Part shown: positions 1 through 9,170 of the stretch, piece by piece
Layout of the letters: the number at the start of each line of letters is the position of its first letter
How positions within the stretch are numbered: the first letter of the stretch is position 1
DNA from: Lacihabitans soyangensis
GTDB lineage: Bacteria; Bacteroidota; Bacteroidia; Cytophagales; Spirosomataceae
Reading direction: 5' to 3'
Assembly: GCF_024343775.1 (NCBI RefSeq)
Contig: NZ_RJUF01000173.1
Location: forward strand, 1-64,000
DNA length: 64,000 bases
Translations under genes and position numbers: made by a program
The notes under the pieces: model-generated
The model's input: the letters and a program-made list of their open reading frames with translations, nothing else
The model's database searches: none
Told to the model about the DNA's origin: nothing

Positions 1-1430
1 CGTAAACGTAGTTGCATTTATCGGACAGTTATTCGCTGAGTTTGTTCCAGTTAAGTTAAATGTCAGCGTTACGTTGGCATTGGTTGTATTGTTTATTACA
101 GGCAAATCTACGTTGGCTCCTGTTCCGGTGGTTGCTGACATCGTTACGCCCGCTGGTAATGTTCCTTGTAGCGTCCAAGTAAAGGTGTTCGTTCCTCCAC
201 TTGTATTATTCACAGTTGGCGTTACTGCGGCTGGATTTCCTCCACTACAAATTGATGGTATTGAAACAGTACTGAAAGTAATGGTTGGAAGAACTGTTAT
301 GGCAATTGTGAATGGAGTTCCATTACAACCGGCGGTAACTGGAGTTATTGTGTAAGTAACAATGCCATTCGAGCTTCCGTTATTGGTTAAGGTTTGAGAA
401 ATTGGGGCATTTGCACCAACTAAATTATCCGAATGGCCAGTTATTGTCCCTGCTGTAGGACTTGTTGTTATGGCAGCTGTCCAGGTGTAGGTTGTTCCTG
501 CTATGTTTGAAGTTGGGGTTCTACTGAAACTTGATCCTGAACAAATAGTTTGCGGACCAGGATTTGTTATTGTTATTGTTGGTTGAACAGTTATGTCGAA
601 TGAAAATGGAGTGCCATTACATCCATTGGCAATAGGCGTAACTGTATACGTAAGAACACCGTTTGTAGTTCCTGAATTAGTTAAAGTTTGACTTATTGGT
701 GCAGAAGAGGCAGTCGAATTATTGCTGCTTCCAGTTATAGAACCTCCAGTTGGTGCAGTAGTAACTGCAACCGTCCAAGTATATGTAGTTCCTATAATAT
801 TAGAGTTTGGTGTTCTACTAAAAGCTGTTCCCGAACAAATTGTCTGAGGTCCCGGATTGATAATGGCTATAGTTGGTTGAACAGTTATCGCAAACGTAAA
901 TGGAACACCGTTACAACCATTTGCAACAGGAGTTACGGTGTATGTAACTACTCCATTTGTTGTACCTGTATTGGTTAATGTTTGTGTTATGGGGGCGGCA
1001 GAAGCAACTGTGTTGTTAGTAAAACCCGTGATTGTTCCAGATGTTGGTGCCGAGGTTATCGCAGCAGTCCAAGTATAGTTAGTTCCTGTAATATTTGAAG
1101 TTGGAGTTCTACTGAATGCATTTCCTGAACATATCGTTTGATTACCAGGGTTGATGATCGTTATAGTCGGCCTCACTGTAACATCAAATGTAAAGCTTGC
1201 TCCAGGACAAATACCATTATAAGGAGTAACCGTATATCTCACCACAGCATCAACTGCGGTTGTGTTTGTAAGAGTTTGCGAAATTGGACCACTAACTGAA
1301 GTGGTTTGATTTGTATGTCCAGAAGAAGTTCCAGAAATTTGAGCAACTGTCCATCTATATTGTGTACCTGGAATATTAGAAGTAGGAGCAACCGAAAATG
1401 CAGTACCTGTACAAATAGTTTGTCCTGTAG
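1..1430 (-). repeat. tandem ~98-residue PKD-like repeats inside the giant adhesin
   Basis: The motif QTICSG followed by TPTSNIxGTxYTW recurs at about 1425, 1140, 848 and 552 (minus strand), with a degenerate copy near 246. Spacing is 280-296 bp, or about 94-98 residues. Each unit runs QTICSG...SRTP.SNI.GT.YTW...ISQTLTN.G..NGVVTYTVTP...GC.G.PF.F.ITV. The copies are close to each other at the DNA level, which suggests recent amplification and a region prone to recombination. Confidence 0.85.
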
Positions 1431-4400
1431 CACTTGCCACTGGTAATGGAGTAACTATTACCTGCGTAGTTGCTGTAGCCGAACAATTATCAACATCTCT
1501 TGCTGTTACAGTATAGTTTGTTGTAGTCGTTGGACTAACAGATACCGTTCCACCCGTTGCTGTTGTATTGGTCCAGGTGTAAGTGTAAGGAGAAGTACCT
1601 CCGCCTCCAACTGCGGTCAACGAAGCACTTGATCCATTACAAATAGTAACTGGTGGGGTTACTGTAACGGTTACAGGCGGTACAATTATTTGAGTTATTT
1701 GACTAGTAACAGAGCAGCCTGGATCATTGATAGTTCCCAATGTTGTTGAAAGTCGAATACGGTAAAGTTTACCACTTAAAGCCGAGACAATAGGTGTAGG
1801 CAAGTTTACAGAAACATTCATAACACCGCCAGAATAAGTACCTTGAGCTGGAGCGGTGGTTTGCGTCCAAGTTACTCCGTTATCATTACTTTCCTCCCAT
1901 TTATAAAAATCGTACTCACCATATGGGTCAGCGATAGTCGCAGAAATAGTCTCATTTGTACCTCCTAAACATGCCACAGATTGGGCATTAAGTGAAATAT
2001 TAAGTGGACATTTACTTACTTTAATATCGTCAATTATAAAGTTATTACCAAATCCACCTGGTGCTAGGTTTCTAATAGCAAATAATGCAGAAGTGGTACT
2101 AGCTCCCGTTTTAAATGAAAATCCAACTTGTTGCCAATCATCTAGAACTTCTCCAGAAGATGCTCTGATAACACCATCAATAATAAATGAGACATTAGGC
2201 TTTATTGTTGACTCTGGTGAAATATTTCTTAGCCAAGCCGTAAAATTATATTGTGTATTAGGGCATAAGTTATTTATAAATTTTTCAACGACTATGTTTG
2301 GAGTATATCCGGCATTAACAACCATCATGTATCCATTTACGTCACCAGGCGTATGGTCTTCAGTCAATACTCTCCACCAGCCAGTTGCTTGAGTGGTTGA
2401 AAACGATTGTCCACCATTAGGACCACCACAGTTTGTATTGTTTGTTATCGAATAAAATCCATCCCAAGGAGCAAAACACGTATATGTTGAATAGCCATAC
2501 TGTGTATCTACGTAAACTGGACCGTTTTCGCTAGCTCCACTGCCAAAATCGCCATTTGGAAACAAGTTCGGAGATAAAGCATCGTCACATGTTGCAGATG
2601 GATTACAAGGAGTTCCACTATTCGGTACAACTACATATCTTTCAGAATAACAATATTCACCGTTTCGCGAAACCTTAACATAATATGTTCCTGGAATTAA
2701 CCCAGTAATAGTATTGGCAGGTGACAAACTACTAACCGGAACAGATGTTGTGCCGAGTGTAGCCATCCATGAAACCTGATCTGTTGGATTGACACCATTC
2801 AGCTGAATTGCACCTGTTGCCGAATAGCAACCATTGGCCGGGGTAACCGTTTGCCCAGTAAAAAATGTACTTGTAGTAGAAACTAAAGTAATATTTACAT
2901 TTTTACACACTGTACCACTAGCTACATCTCTTACAAAGAATAAGGAATTACCAACCGACATATTTGTGTAAGAAAAATTCCCTGTATTCCAGTTTACACC
3001 GTTTAAGCTGGTCTGAATTGCATTTGATGTAGTGATAGATACTGAACCTGTGTTTGTTGTACAAGCTCCGGGATTTGTAGGAACTATAACGAATTGACCT
3101 GTACAAATATCATCACAGTTGGTATCAATTGTCATATTCGTAGTAGCCGTATTGGTACATTGGTTGGCACCTGTGGCGGTTACTGTATACACTCCACCCA
3201 TGGCTGCACTACTCACCAATACCAAAGGACTTTGCTGTGTACTGGTGAAGCCGTTTGCACTTGACCAAGAGTAGCCCGTTATTGGCGTTGGAGTTGTTGG
3301 ACTTGGAGTTGCAGTTAGTTTAAATACCGAACCAATACAATGTACCCCAGTGTTTGTTACACTCAAAGTTGGCCTTGGCAATACCGTTATCATTTGAACG
3401 TTTGACTCTGCCGGTAAACAGCCATTACCACTTGCGTTTACAATTACTTTATAGTATCGGGTATTTTCAGTAACTGTCGGAATTACATAGGTATCAGAAT
3501 TTCCTCCGGAAGCTACATTAGAGAATGTTCCAGCAGAACCAGTAGTTGAAACTTGCCATTGGTAGGTAAAAGGACCAACACCATTATTTATACTAGAATT
3601 GAGCGTATATACGCCATTCAAACAAATTATGGGATTACTTGGTGCTATAGTTACTGTTGTCTGTGGTACTATATTTAAAGTAATAGACTCAGAATACTGG
3701 GGTCCACAATTAAGTGCAGTGGAATTAACTCTTAGCCTGTAATAAACTGTTCCAGAACTGTTAGTTGGTGGGTTAAAGTTTAAAGATGTTGCTCCCGGAG
3801 CATCGCTCCAAGGATCAGAAAGAGAACTTCTTCGCTCCCATTGATAAGACGCAGTTCCTGTCATATTACTAACTACACCTTGTAGTTGTGTATTGCCATT
3901 AATACATACAGGTTGATTGGTAATTGTAGCTGTTACTACTGGAAAATCATTGGTTTGGATTTGAACAGGTGCAGGATAAAATAAACCACATGAACTAAAG
4001 TTAACAACCGCTCGATAGTATCTTAATCCTAAAGTGTCGTTGGTTATATTGTAAATGGCATTTGTAGCACCGGTTAAATTCCACCAGACAGAAGGACTTG
4101 AGCCTTCTTGCCATTGGAGGGAATGAGTACCACTCACACTTGTCACAGAAGTATTTAATGGCAGTATAGCGTTTAGACACACTTGGGATGAAACTGGAGT
4201 AGTAGTTACCACTCCAGGGTTCACCACCGTATAAGTAAAACTTGGCGAAACCGCATAAGAACAACCAACCCCCGACATGGTGGCAATAACCCGATAATAA
4301 AAAACACCCGCTACACCAAAATCAGGCGTATAATTTATGCTATTAACTCCAACATCGTACCAACCCGTTGAACCATCTAAAGACTGCTGCCATTGAAAAG

Positions 4401-7400
4401 AGATGGATCCTGTTCCATTTGAAACATTCGCTGTTATTCTCGAAGGAGTTCCGATACAGGTAACATTGCTAGCTGCTACTACAGTGGCAGTAGGGGCTGG
4501 TACCACCCTAATCCTAAAAGTATTTGATGTACCCGGTGAGCAAGAACCACCAGCTCCGTCTACCTCTAGGCGGTAAAAATTATTGTTACCAGGTAGCAAA
4601 AAGCTTTGAGTTAAGGTAGGACCAGTTGCCCCTGATAGAAAATTCCAAGAAGTACCATTTGTTGAACTATACCACTGATAAGAATAAGTTCCCTGAACAT
4701 TCAGAGAAGAAGTAATAGTTGAAGAACCATTCACACATATCAAACTATCTACCGAAGTTATGTTAACTGTAGGACTCGACACTATATTTACTGTAACATT
4801 CCCCGTTGCAGTACATCCTGCGTTATCAGTTACTGTGAGAGTGTACGTTCTTGTTGAGTTTGGATTAACGGTAATTGTTGATGTATTTGGAAGACTACCT
4901 CCACCAGTCCATAAAAAAGTATAAGGTGCTACACCCTGAGTAGTTGAGCCTGATATTGGCACAGATATTTGGGCACAGGCCGTAATATTCGGAGACATAG
5001 TCAAACCACGCAATTGCCCATTATGAGCCAAAGTGACACTAGGCAAAACAATCGGACATTGAGTACCTGATGTCCATCGAGCTCTTAAATTATATATACC
5101 AGCTGGTAAATTAGGTATCGTATAAGTACCAATATTATCATTAACAGTGTAAGGATAAGTTGTTCCACCATCAATACTCAAACTTATTTGAGTTTGACTT
5201 GGATCATCTGTAATGTCAAAAGTTATCGAGCCATCGTTAAATCCACAATTTGGATTAACAAAGGTCCGAGTTACCACTGGATTAGCGACCACTGAAATAT
5301 TAGTGGTATAAGTATTTGTACAGCCACTTACTGTAACTGATAGGGTGTATATACCCGCAGCTGCTGTACTTGCATTTGAAATACTAGGGTTTTGACTACT
5401 ACTTGAAAATCCATTTGGCCCTGCCCAACTATAAGACCCTCCCGAAACATTCGTAGCAGTTAAATTAATTGATGCCCCCTGACATACTGTTAAATTGGAA
5501 TTGGGTGTTGAGCTAAAAGATGCCGGCTGAGTAATAGTAATGGTGTTTGTAGCCGTACATCCATAAGAATCTTGCAATGTTACCGTATAATTACCCGCTG
5601 CTAGGTTTGAAAATACACCTGACGACTGAAAAGCTCCACCATTAATACTATATGTATAAACCGGAATGGTCAAGGAACTTGGAGTAAAAGGTCTTAAAAC
5701 TGAAGATGGTAAAATCTCTGATGGAACTACTGTAGGCTGACCGGGCTTCGACCAACCAACTGCTAGGTTATCACCACCACCACCTTCCTTGTGCAATATC
5801 TCAAGGTAATAGATCTGACCAGCAGTTAGTGTAATGGCTACCGATCTTTGCGATGGAAACTTATTCCATTCCTCTTCATTGGTAAAACCCGACACATTTG
5901 CTCTTAAAACTCTACTACTAGGATCACTAGTTGTACCTATCCACAATTGACTATCATCATCCGACGAAATCCAAAAGTAATAAGTACCAGTTTCGCGTGG
6001 TACTAGATATCCAATCATTCTCGAACCATAATTGTCCAAGAAATTAGAAGGGGCCTTTGTTCTACTTATCAAAAAGTTACCATCGGGAGAATTGGGATAG
6101 TCTGGATTGGTAGTTGTATTGGTCAAATTAGAAACTGCACTTCCGCTCAAATTATCCCAATACTGATAGGTGATATTACCCAAACCTCCATTACCAAGTG
6201 TACCTGTAGCAGTGATTGTTCCATTATTTTGACCAAAACAACTTACATTGGTTCTTGTTACAGCAACAGCTGGTGGCAAACAAACTACGGGCGTTGCATC
6301 TACTGTTATTACTTTAGAAATACTGACCGAATATCCGTTTTTTGTAACTGTAAGCGTGTAAGTACCCGAGTTAATAGCTTGGGCGTTTGGAATACTTGGA
6401 TTAGGCAAATTGCTCGTGAATCCATTTGGACCAGTCCACAGGTATGTCACTGGAGTATGCTCATAAACGGTCATGTCGTCCATTGCAAAATTATTACCTG
6501 TAGAGCCAGCTGTGAAATTCCGGACAGATATTACCACCGAACCAGTGGTAGTGGCTGTAAATGTAGTGGCCAATTCAGCCCAAGTTCCAGCCGGTGCTGT
6601 TAGATTCCCTGTTCCTAAAGGATTGTTATCTAAAAACCATCTCAATGTGCTCGGGGTACCGCCTGAATTAAAACTTCTTACCCATGCAGATAAATCATAG
6701 GTATTGCCAGCCACAATACTAATGGTCGTAAACCACATTCTCTGTCCCACAGTTCCCGGGGCAGTTACTGCAAAAAGCTCACCTCTTCCAAATCTATCGT
6801 AAAAGTTTTCATAACTAGAACCAAAAATATCAATAGGTCTATCTCCAATGTTATACCTTCCTTCAACATTACCCAAAGGCACGTCAGAGCTAAAGCCTGA
6901 ATTACCATTTGTAAAACTTCCATTTGGAAGTTCATCCAGCAATAAATTTGGAAAACTACCAGTTTGATTAAGATTCAAGGTATTACCAGCTGTTATTACA
7001 ACAGGAGTTGTAATGGTATAATTAGTTACTACTTTTGAAATAACATTAGAAGTAGCTTCAAAACCTGCCGTTTGTGATCTTACCAATCTTCTGTAGTAAG
7101 TGGTTACAGTAATTGGTCCAGGATTGTAGGTCTGCGAGTTTGTGCCAGCGATATCCGTCCAAGTAGTTCCATTGGTACTCGACTGCCAACGATATTCTAT
7201 GGTACCATTGGTTGTAGTTGCTGCTGACACACTTGTGATCAAGGCCGGATCAAAAGGACCATTATTAATTTGATCACCAGCTATTTGTCCGGAGAAGTTT
7301 ATTGGAGGAGCAGGTATGTAAGATTTTACTCTTGAAAGATTTTCCTTTGCCACCGCATGCCCAAAAACAAAGAAACCCCACGCCAAAATTATAGCGAAGG

Positions 7401-7452
7401 TAATTCTGTTTTTAAACAGGTTGGTAAAATTTCTTTCTAGTAAAATTTGCAC
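1..7452 (-). CDS. giant multi-domain surface adhesin (PKD/SprB/PA14 type), 3' end outside window
   Basis: One uninterrupted frame covers 2,484 codons and leaves the left edge still open, so the C-terminus is missing; I expect a T9SS sorting domain there but cannot see it. A hydrophobic signal peptide lies at residues 15-35 (core AIILAWGFFVFGHAVA). Then come Ig/PKD-like modules with repeated YQW and YYR signatures, a jelly-roll-like module ending in NNFAMDDMTVYE (residues ~170-330), and a SprB-type repeat beginning VSCFGQNNGTITATGT (residue ~403). A PA14-like domain sits inside that SprB repeat (residues ~425-580). A second jelly-roll-like module ends in NNFIIDDIKV (about positions 2640-2020), and a block of ~98-residue PKD-like repeats follows. 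No ATG lies between the upstream in-frame stop and the signal peptide, so I chose GTG at 7452. Likely secreted and attached to the cell surface for adhesion or gliding; this is inference from domain content. Confidence 0.85.
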   Translation of the reverse strand, partial: MQILLERNFTNLFKNRITFAIILAWGFFVFGHAVAKENLSRVKSYIPAPPINFSGQIAGDQINNGPFDPALITSVSAATTTNGTIEYRWQSSTNGTTWTDIAGTNSQTYNPGPITVTTYYRRLVRSQTAGFEATSNVISKVVTNYTITTPVVITAGNTLNLNQTGSFPNLLLDELPNGSFTNGNSGFSSDVPLGNVEGRYNIGDRPIDIFGSSYENFYDRFGRGELFAVTAPGTVGQRMWFTTISIVAGNTYDLSAWVRSFNSGGTPSTLRWFLDNNPLGTGNLTAPAGTWAELATTFTATTTGSVVISVRNFTAGSTGNNFAMDDMTVYEHTPVTYLWTGPNGFTSNLPNPSIPNAQAINSGTYTLTVTKNGYSVSISKVITVDATPVVCLPPAVAVTRTNVSCFGQNNGTITATGTLGNGGLGNITYQYWDNLSGSAVSNLTNTTTNPDYPNSPDGNFLISRTKAPSNFLDNYGSRMIGYLVPRETGTYYFWISSDDDSQLWIGTTSDPSSRVLRANVSGFTNEEEWNKFPSQRSVAITLTAGQIYYLEILHKEGGGGDNLAVGWSKPGQPTVVPSEILPSSVLRPFTPSSLTIPVYTYSINGGAFQSSGVFSNLAAGNYTVTLQDSYGCTATNTITITQPASFSSTPNSNLTVCQGASINLTATNVSGGSYSWAGPNGFSSSSQNPSISNASTAAAGIYTLSVTVSGCTNTYTTNISVVANPVVTRTFVNPNCGFNDGSITFDITDDPSQTQISLSIDGGTTYPYTVNDNIGTYTIPNLPAGIYNLRARWTSGTQCPIVLPSVTLAHNGQLRGLTMSPNITACAQISVPISGSTTQGVAPYTFLWTGGGSLPNTSTITVNPNSTRTYTLTVTDNAGCTATGNVTVNIVSSPTVNITSVDSLICVNGSSTITSSLNVQGTYSYQWYSSTNGTSWNFLSGATGPTLTQSFLLPGNNNFYRLEVDGAGGSCSPGTSNTFRIRVVPAPTATVVAASNVTCIGTPSRITANVSNGTGSISFQWQQSLDGSTGWYDVGVNSINYTPDFGVAGVFYYRVIATMSGVGCSYAVSPSFTYTVVNPGVVTTTPVSSQVCLNAILPLNTSVTSVSGTHSLQWQEGSSPSVWWNLTGATNAIYNITNDTLGLRYYRAVVNFSSCGLFYPAPVQIQTNDFPVVTATITNQPVCINGNTQLQGVVSNMTGTASYQWERRSSLSDPWSDAPGATSLNFNPPTNSSGTVYYRLRVNSTALNCGPQYSESITLNIVPQTTVTIAPSNPIICLNGVYTLNSSINNGVGPFTYQWQVSTTGSAGTFSNVASGGNSDTYVIPTVTENTRYYKVIVNASGNGCLPAESNVQMITVLPRPTLSVTNTGVHCIGSVFKLTATPSPTTPTPITGYSWSSANGFTSTQQSPLVLVSSAAMGGVYTVTATGANQCTNTATTNMTIDTNCDDICTGQFVIVPTNPGACTTNTGSVSITTSNAIQTSLNGVNWNTGNFSYTNMSVGNSLFFVRDVASGTVCKNVNITLVSTTSTFFTGQTVTPANGCYSATGAIQLNGVNPTDQVSWMATLGTTSVPVSSLSPANTITGLIPGTYYVKVSRNGEYCYSERYVVVPNSGTPCNPSATCDDALSPNLFPNGDFGSGASENGPVYVDTQYGYSTYTCFAPWDGFYSITNNTNCGGPNGGQSFSTTQATGWWRVLTEDHTPGDVNGYMMVVNAGYTPNIVVEKFINNLCPNTQYNFTAWLRNISPESTIKPNVSFIIDGVIRASSGEVLDDWQQVGFSFKTGASTTSALFAIRNLAPGGFGNNFIIDDIKVSKCPLNISLNAQSVACLGGTNETISATIADPYGEYDFYKWEESNDNGVTWTQTTAPAQGTYSGGVMNVSVNLPTPIVSALSGKLYRIRLSTTLGTINDPGCSVTSQITQIIVPPVTVTVTPPVTICNGSSASLTAVGGGGTSPYTYTWTNTTATGGTVSVSPTTTTNYTVTARDVDNCSATATTQVIVTPLPVASATGQTICTGTAFSVAPTSNIPGTQYRWTVAQISGTSSGHTNQTTSVSGPISQTLTNTTAVDAVVRYTVTPYNGICPGASFTFDVTVRPTITIINPGNQTICSGNAFSRTPTSNITGTNYTWTAAITSAPTSGTITGFTNNTVASAAPITQTLTNTGTTNGVVTYTVTPVANGCNGVPFTFAITVQPTIAIINPGPQTICSGTAFSRTPNSNIIGTTYTWTVAVTTAPTGGSITGSSNNSTASSAPISQTLTNSGTTNGVLTYTVTPIANGCNGTPFSFDITVQPTITITNPGPQTICSGSSFSRTPTSNIAGTTYTWTAAITTSPTAGTITGHSDNLVGANAPISQTLTNNGSSNGIVTYTITPVTAGCNGTPFTIAITVLPTITFSTVSIPSICSGGNPAAVTPTVNNTSGGTNTFTWTLQGTLPAGVTMSATTGTGANVDLPVINNTTNANVTLTFNLTGTNSANNCPINATTFT

Positions 7453-7674
7453 AAATTCCGTTTTTTTTATGTGAGCAGAACGCTTTGGAGATTTTACTCT
7501 CTGAAACCTTCTTTAAACTTATCAAACGGAGGCAAAAAGTGTGCCAACAATTGAATCCTAAGCAATAACAAAACCTAATACACTTGAAAACAAACATTTA
7601 CAAAAATAAAAACTTTTTAAAATGTATTATTTAATTATTTGTACATATATCTAAATATAATTTAATTAATAAAA

Positions 7675-7718
7675 AAAAAGGCCATTCGGAAGCATAATAT
7701 CCTCCAAAAAGCCTTTTT
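7675..7718 (-). terminator. rho-independent terminator downstream of the LytTR gene
   Basis: Outer stem AAAAAGGC / GCCTTTTT with an inner GGAG/CTTCC pairing. On the minus strand it is followed by a run of T. The stretch 7453-7822 otherwise holds no gene I can support; it is A/T rich and contains the upstream region of the giant adhesin. Confidence 0.6.
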
Positions 7719-7822
7719 CACCTTTAAAATTCGTTTATATACTATTAAATCATAATACGCTTGCTATCAATACATTAAATACAATATCAATACCTCCTCG
7801 TACTCCCAGAATCTATTTTAAA

Positions 7823-8197
7823 CTAACCCTCATTGAGGTATTCAATAAGCCTTGAACCTAATCGCCTTGAAAGCTTAAAGACTTCACCTGTTGATAGTTT
7901 CACAGACTTAACGCCCTTTTCCTCCATTATTTCATCCACGAATTCAAGATTGAGCAAAAGCCCTTTTCTTGCAAGGAAAAAATTGCACTTTCCTTCTAAT
8001 TTGGTGGTATAATGTTTAAGGGTAAATGATGAACAAATATAGCCCTTGTTGTTTAGCCTAATCATAGAATAATTACCAGCAAAGCTTTCAATATATTTGA
8101 TGGTGTTGAATTCCACGGCTTTTTTGCCATAATTATAAATCAATTTCTCTGGGACCAAAGTGTTAGTAAAAGTGTTCATTTCAATTATAGTTTTCAT
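7823..8197 (-). CDS. stand-alone LytTR DNA-binding domain protein
   Basis: The C-terminal ~100 residues look like a LytTR domain: IKYIESFAGNYSMIRL, then FTLKHYTTKLEGKCNFFLARKGLLLNLEFV and VKLSTGEVFKLSRRLGSRLIEYL. There is no receiver or transmembrane sensor domain, so this is a one-domain transcription factor rather than a classic LytR response regulator. The start is uncertain. The frame is open to a GTG at 8266 and has ATGs at 8233, 8197 and 8179; I chose 8197 because the LytTR homology begins just after it. It lies alone, divergent from rpe and upstream of the giant adhesin on the same strand. Target genes are unknown. Confidence 0.75.
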   Translation of the reverse strand: MKTIIEMNTFTNTLVPEKLIYNYGKKAVEFNTIKYIESFAGNYSMIRLNNKGYICSSFTLKHYTTKLEGKCNFFLARKGLLLNLEFVDEIMEEKGVKSVKLSTGEVFKLSRRLGSRLIEYLNEG

Positions 8198-8398
8198 TAA
8201 GTGCTGTAAAATTGCGAAAAGGCGGTGAAACATTTTAGAGTAAAATCCCCTGTTTAGTTCTTTCACTCAATCTAAATTATAACCTTCATAATTCGAAATC
8301 AAACGGTAATAAACGGTTAGTCTCAAAAACTGAGTGAATGGTATAAATTGGTAAATAATTGACAAATCAGTAAATTGCACCAAAAATCAGATTAATAC

Positions 8399-9046
8399 AT
8401 GCCTATCATAGCACCCTCCATGCTGGCCGCAGATTTTGCCAACATCCAAAGAGATACCGAACTCATCAATAATTCATTAGCAGACTGGTTTCATATAGAT
8501 ATCATGGACGGCGTTTTTGTTCCAAATATCAGTTTCGGTTTTCCGGTAACCGAGGCCATAAAGAAGCATGCCAAAAAGCCTTTGGATGTACACCTTATGA
8601 TAGTTAGACCCGAAAACTACATTGATCAATTTGCCAAGTTAGGTGCGGCATATATCTCTGTACATTGGGAGGCTTGTCCTCATATTCATCGCACACTTGG
8701 ACAAATTAAAGAAGCGGGATGTAAAGCCGGGGTGGTTCTAAATCCAGGCACTCCAGTGCACATGTTGGAAGAAATTATATCAGACTGCGACTTGGTCTTG
8801 CTGATGTCAGTAAATCCTGGTTTTGGGGGACAAAAATTTATACCTTCAACCATAGAAAAAGTAAGAAAACTGAAGCAAATGATAACAGAGGCCAAATCAG
8901 ATACCATTATAGAAATCGACGGAGGAGTGAACTACGAAACTGGTAAAGCACTGGTTGAAGCAGGTGCAGATGCCTTGGTAGCTGGCAGTTATGTATTTAG
9001 CAATGCTGATCCATTAAAAACAATAGAAGGCCTTAAAAATCTATAA
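8399..9046 (+). CDS. rpe: ribulose-phosphate 3-epimerase
   Basis: Interconverts ribulose-5-phosphate and xylulose-5-phosphate in the pentose phosphate pathway, in the cytoplasm. The 215-residue product has the full TIM-barrel signature set: IAPSMLAADFANI at the N-terminus, HIDIMDGVFVPNISFG with the metal-binding His and catalytic Asp, LDVHLMIVRPENYI, GVVLNPGTP, VNPGFGGQKF and the phosphate-binding EIDGGVN and AGSYVF near the C-terminus. Length is normal for the family. It stands alone, with the next gene 124 bp downstream carrying its own promoter-like element. Confidence 0.97.
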   Translation: MPIIAPSMLAADFANIQRDTELINNSLADWFHIDIMDGVFVPNISFGFPVTEAIKKHAKKPLDVHLMIVRPENYIDQFAKLGAAYISVHWEACPHIHRTLGQIKEAGCKAGVVLNPGTPVHMLEEIISDCDLVLLMSVNPGFGGQKFIPSTIEKVRKLKQMITEAKSDTIIEIDGGVNYETGKALVEAGADALVAGSYVFSNADPLKTIEGLKNL

Positions 9047-9125
9047 AACAATACATTATCCTGTTTTAAGGCAAAAATATTATCAGAGCCTTACTGTTAT
9101 TCATTATTATTTAACCGAAAATTAG

Positions 9126-9133
9126 TAAATTTG
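9126..9133 (+). promoter_or_regulatory. Bacteroidota -7 promoter element (TAAATTTG)
   Basis: Matches TAnnTTTG exactly, 37 bp before the alpha-oxoamine synthase start. No clear -33 TTTG is visible. Confidence 0.5.
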
Positions 9134-9170
9134 CGGAATTTTTAATTACCATATATTCTAACAAATCAAA

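Noticed and set aside
74-4264. several open frames of 60-100 codons on both strands across the first 7 kb
   Set aside because: They are shadows of the giant minus-strand adhesin frame, which is continuous from 7452 to the left edge.
7412-7597. 61-codon minus-strand frame overlapping the adhesin start
   Set aside because: Cys/Phe-rich, no family resemblance, and out of frame with the signal peptide that follows.
9031-9085. GCCTTAAAA...TTTTAAGGC inverted repeat at the end of rpe
   Set aside because: Long loop, half of it in the coding sequence, and no T tail on the plus strand; probably not a terminator.
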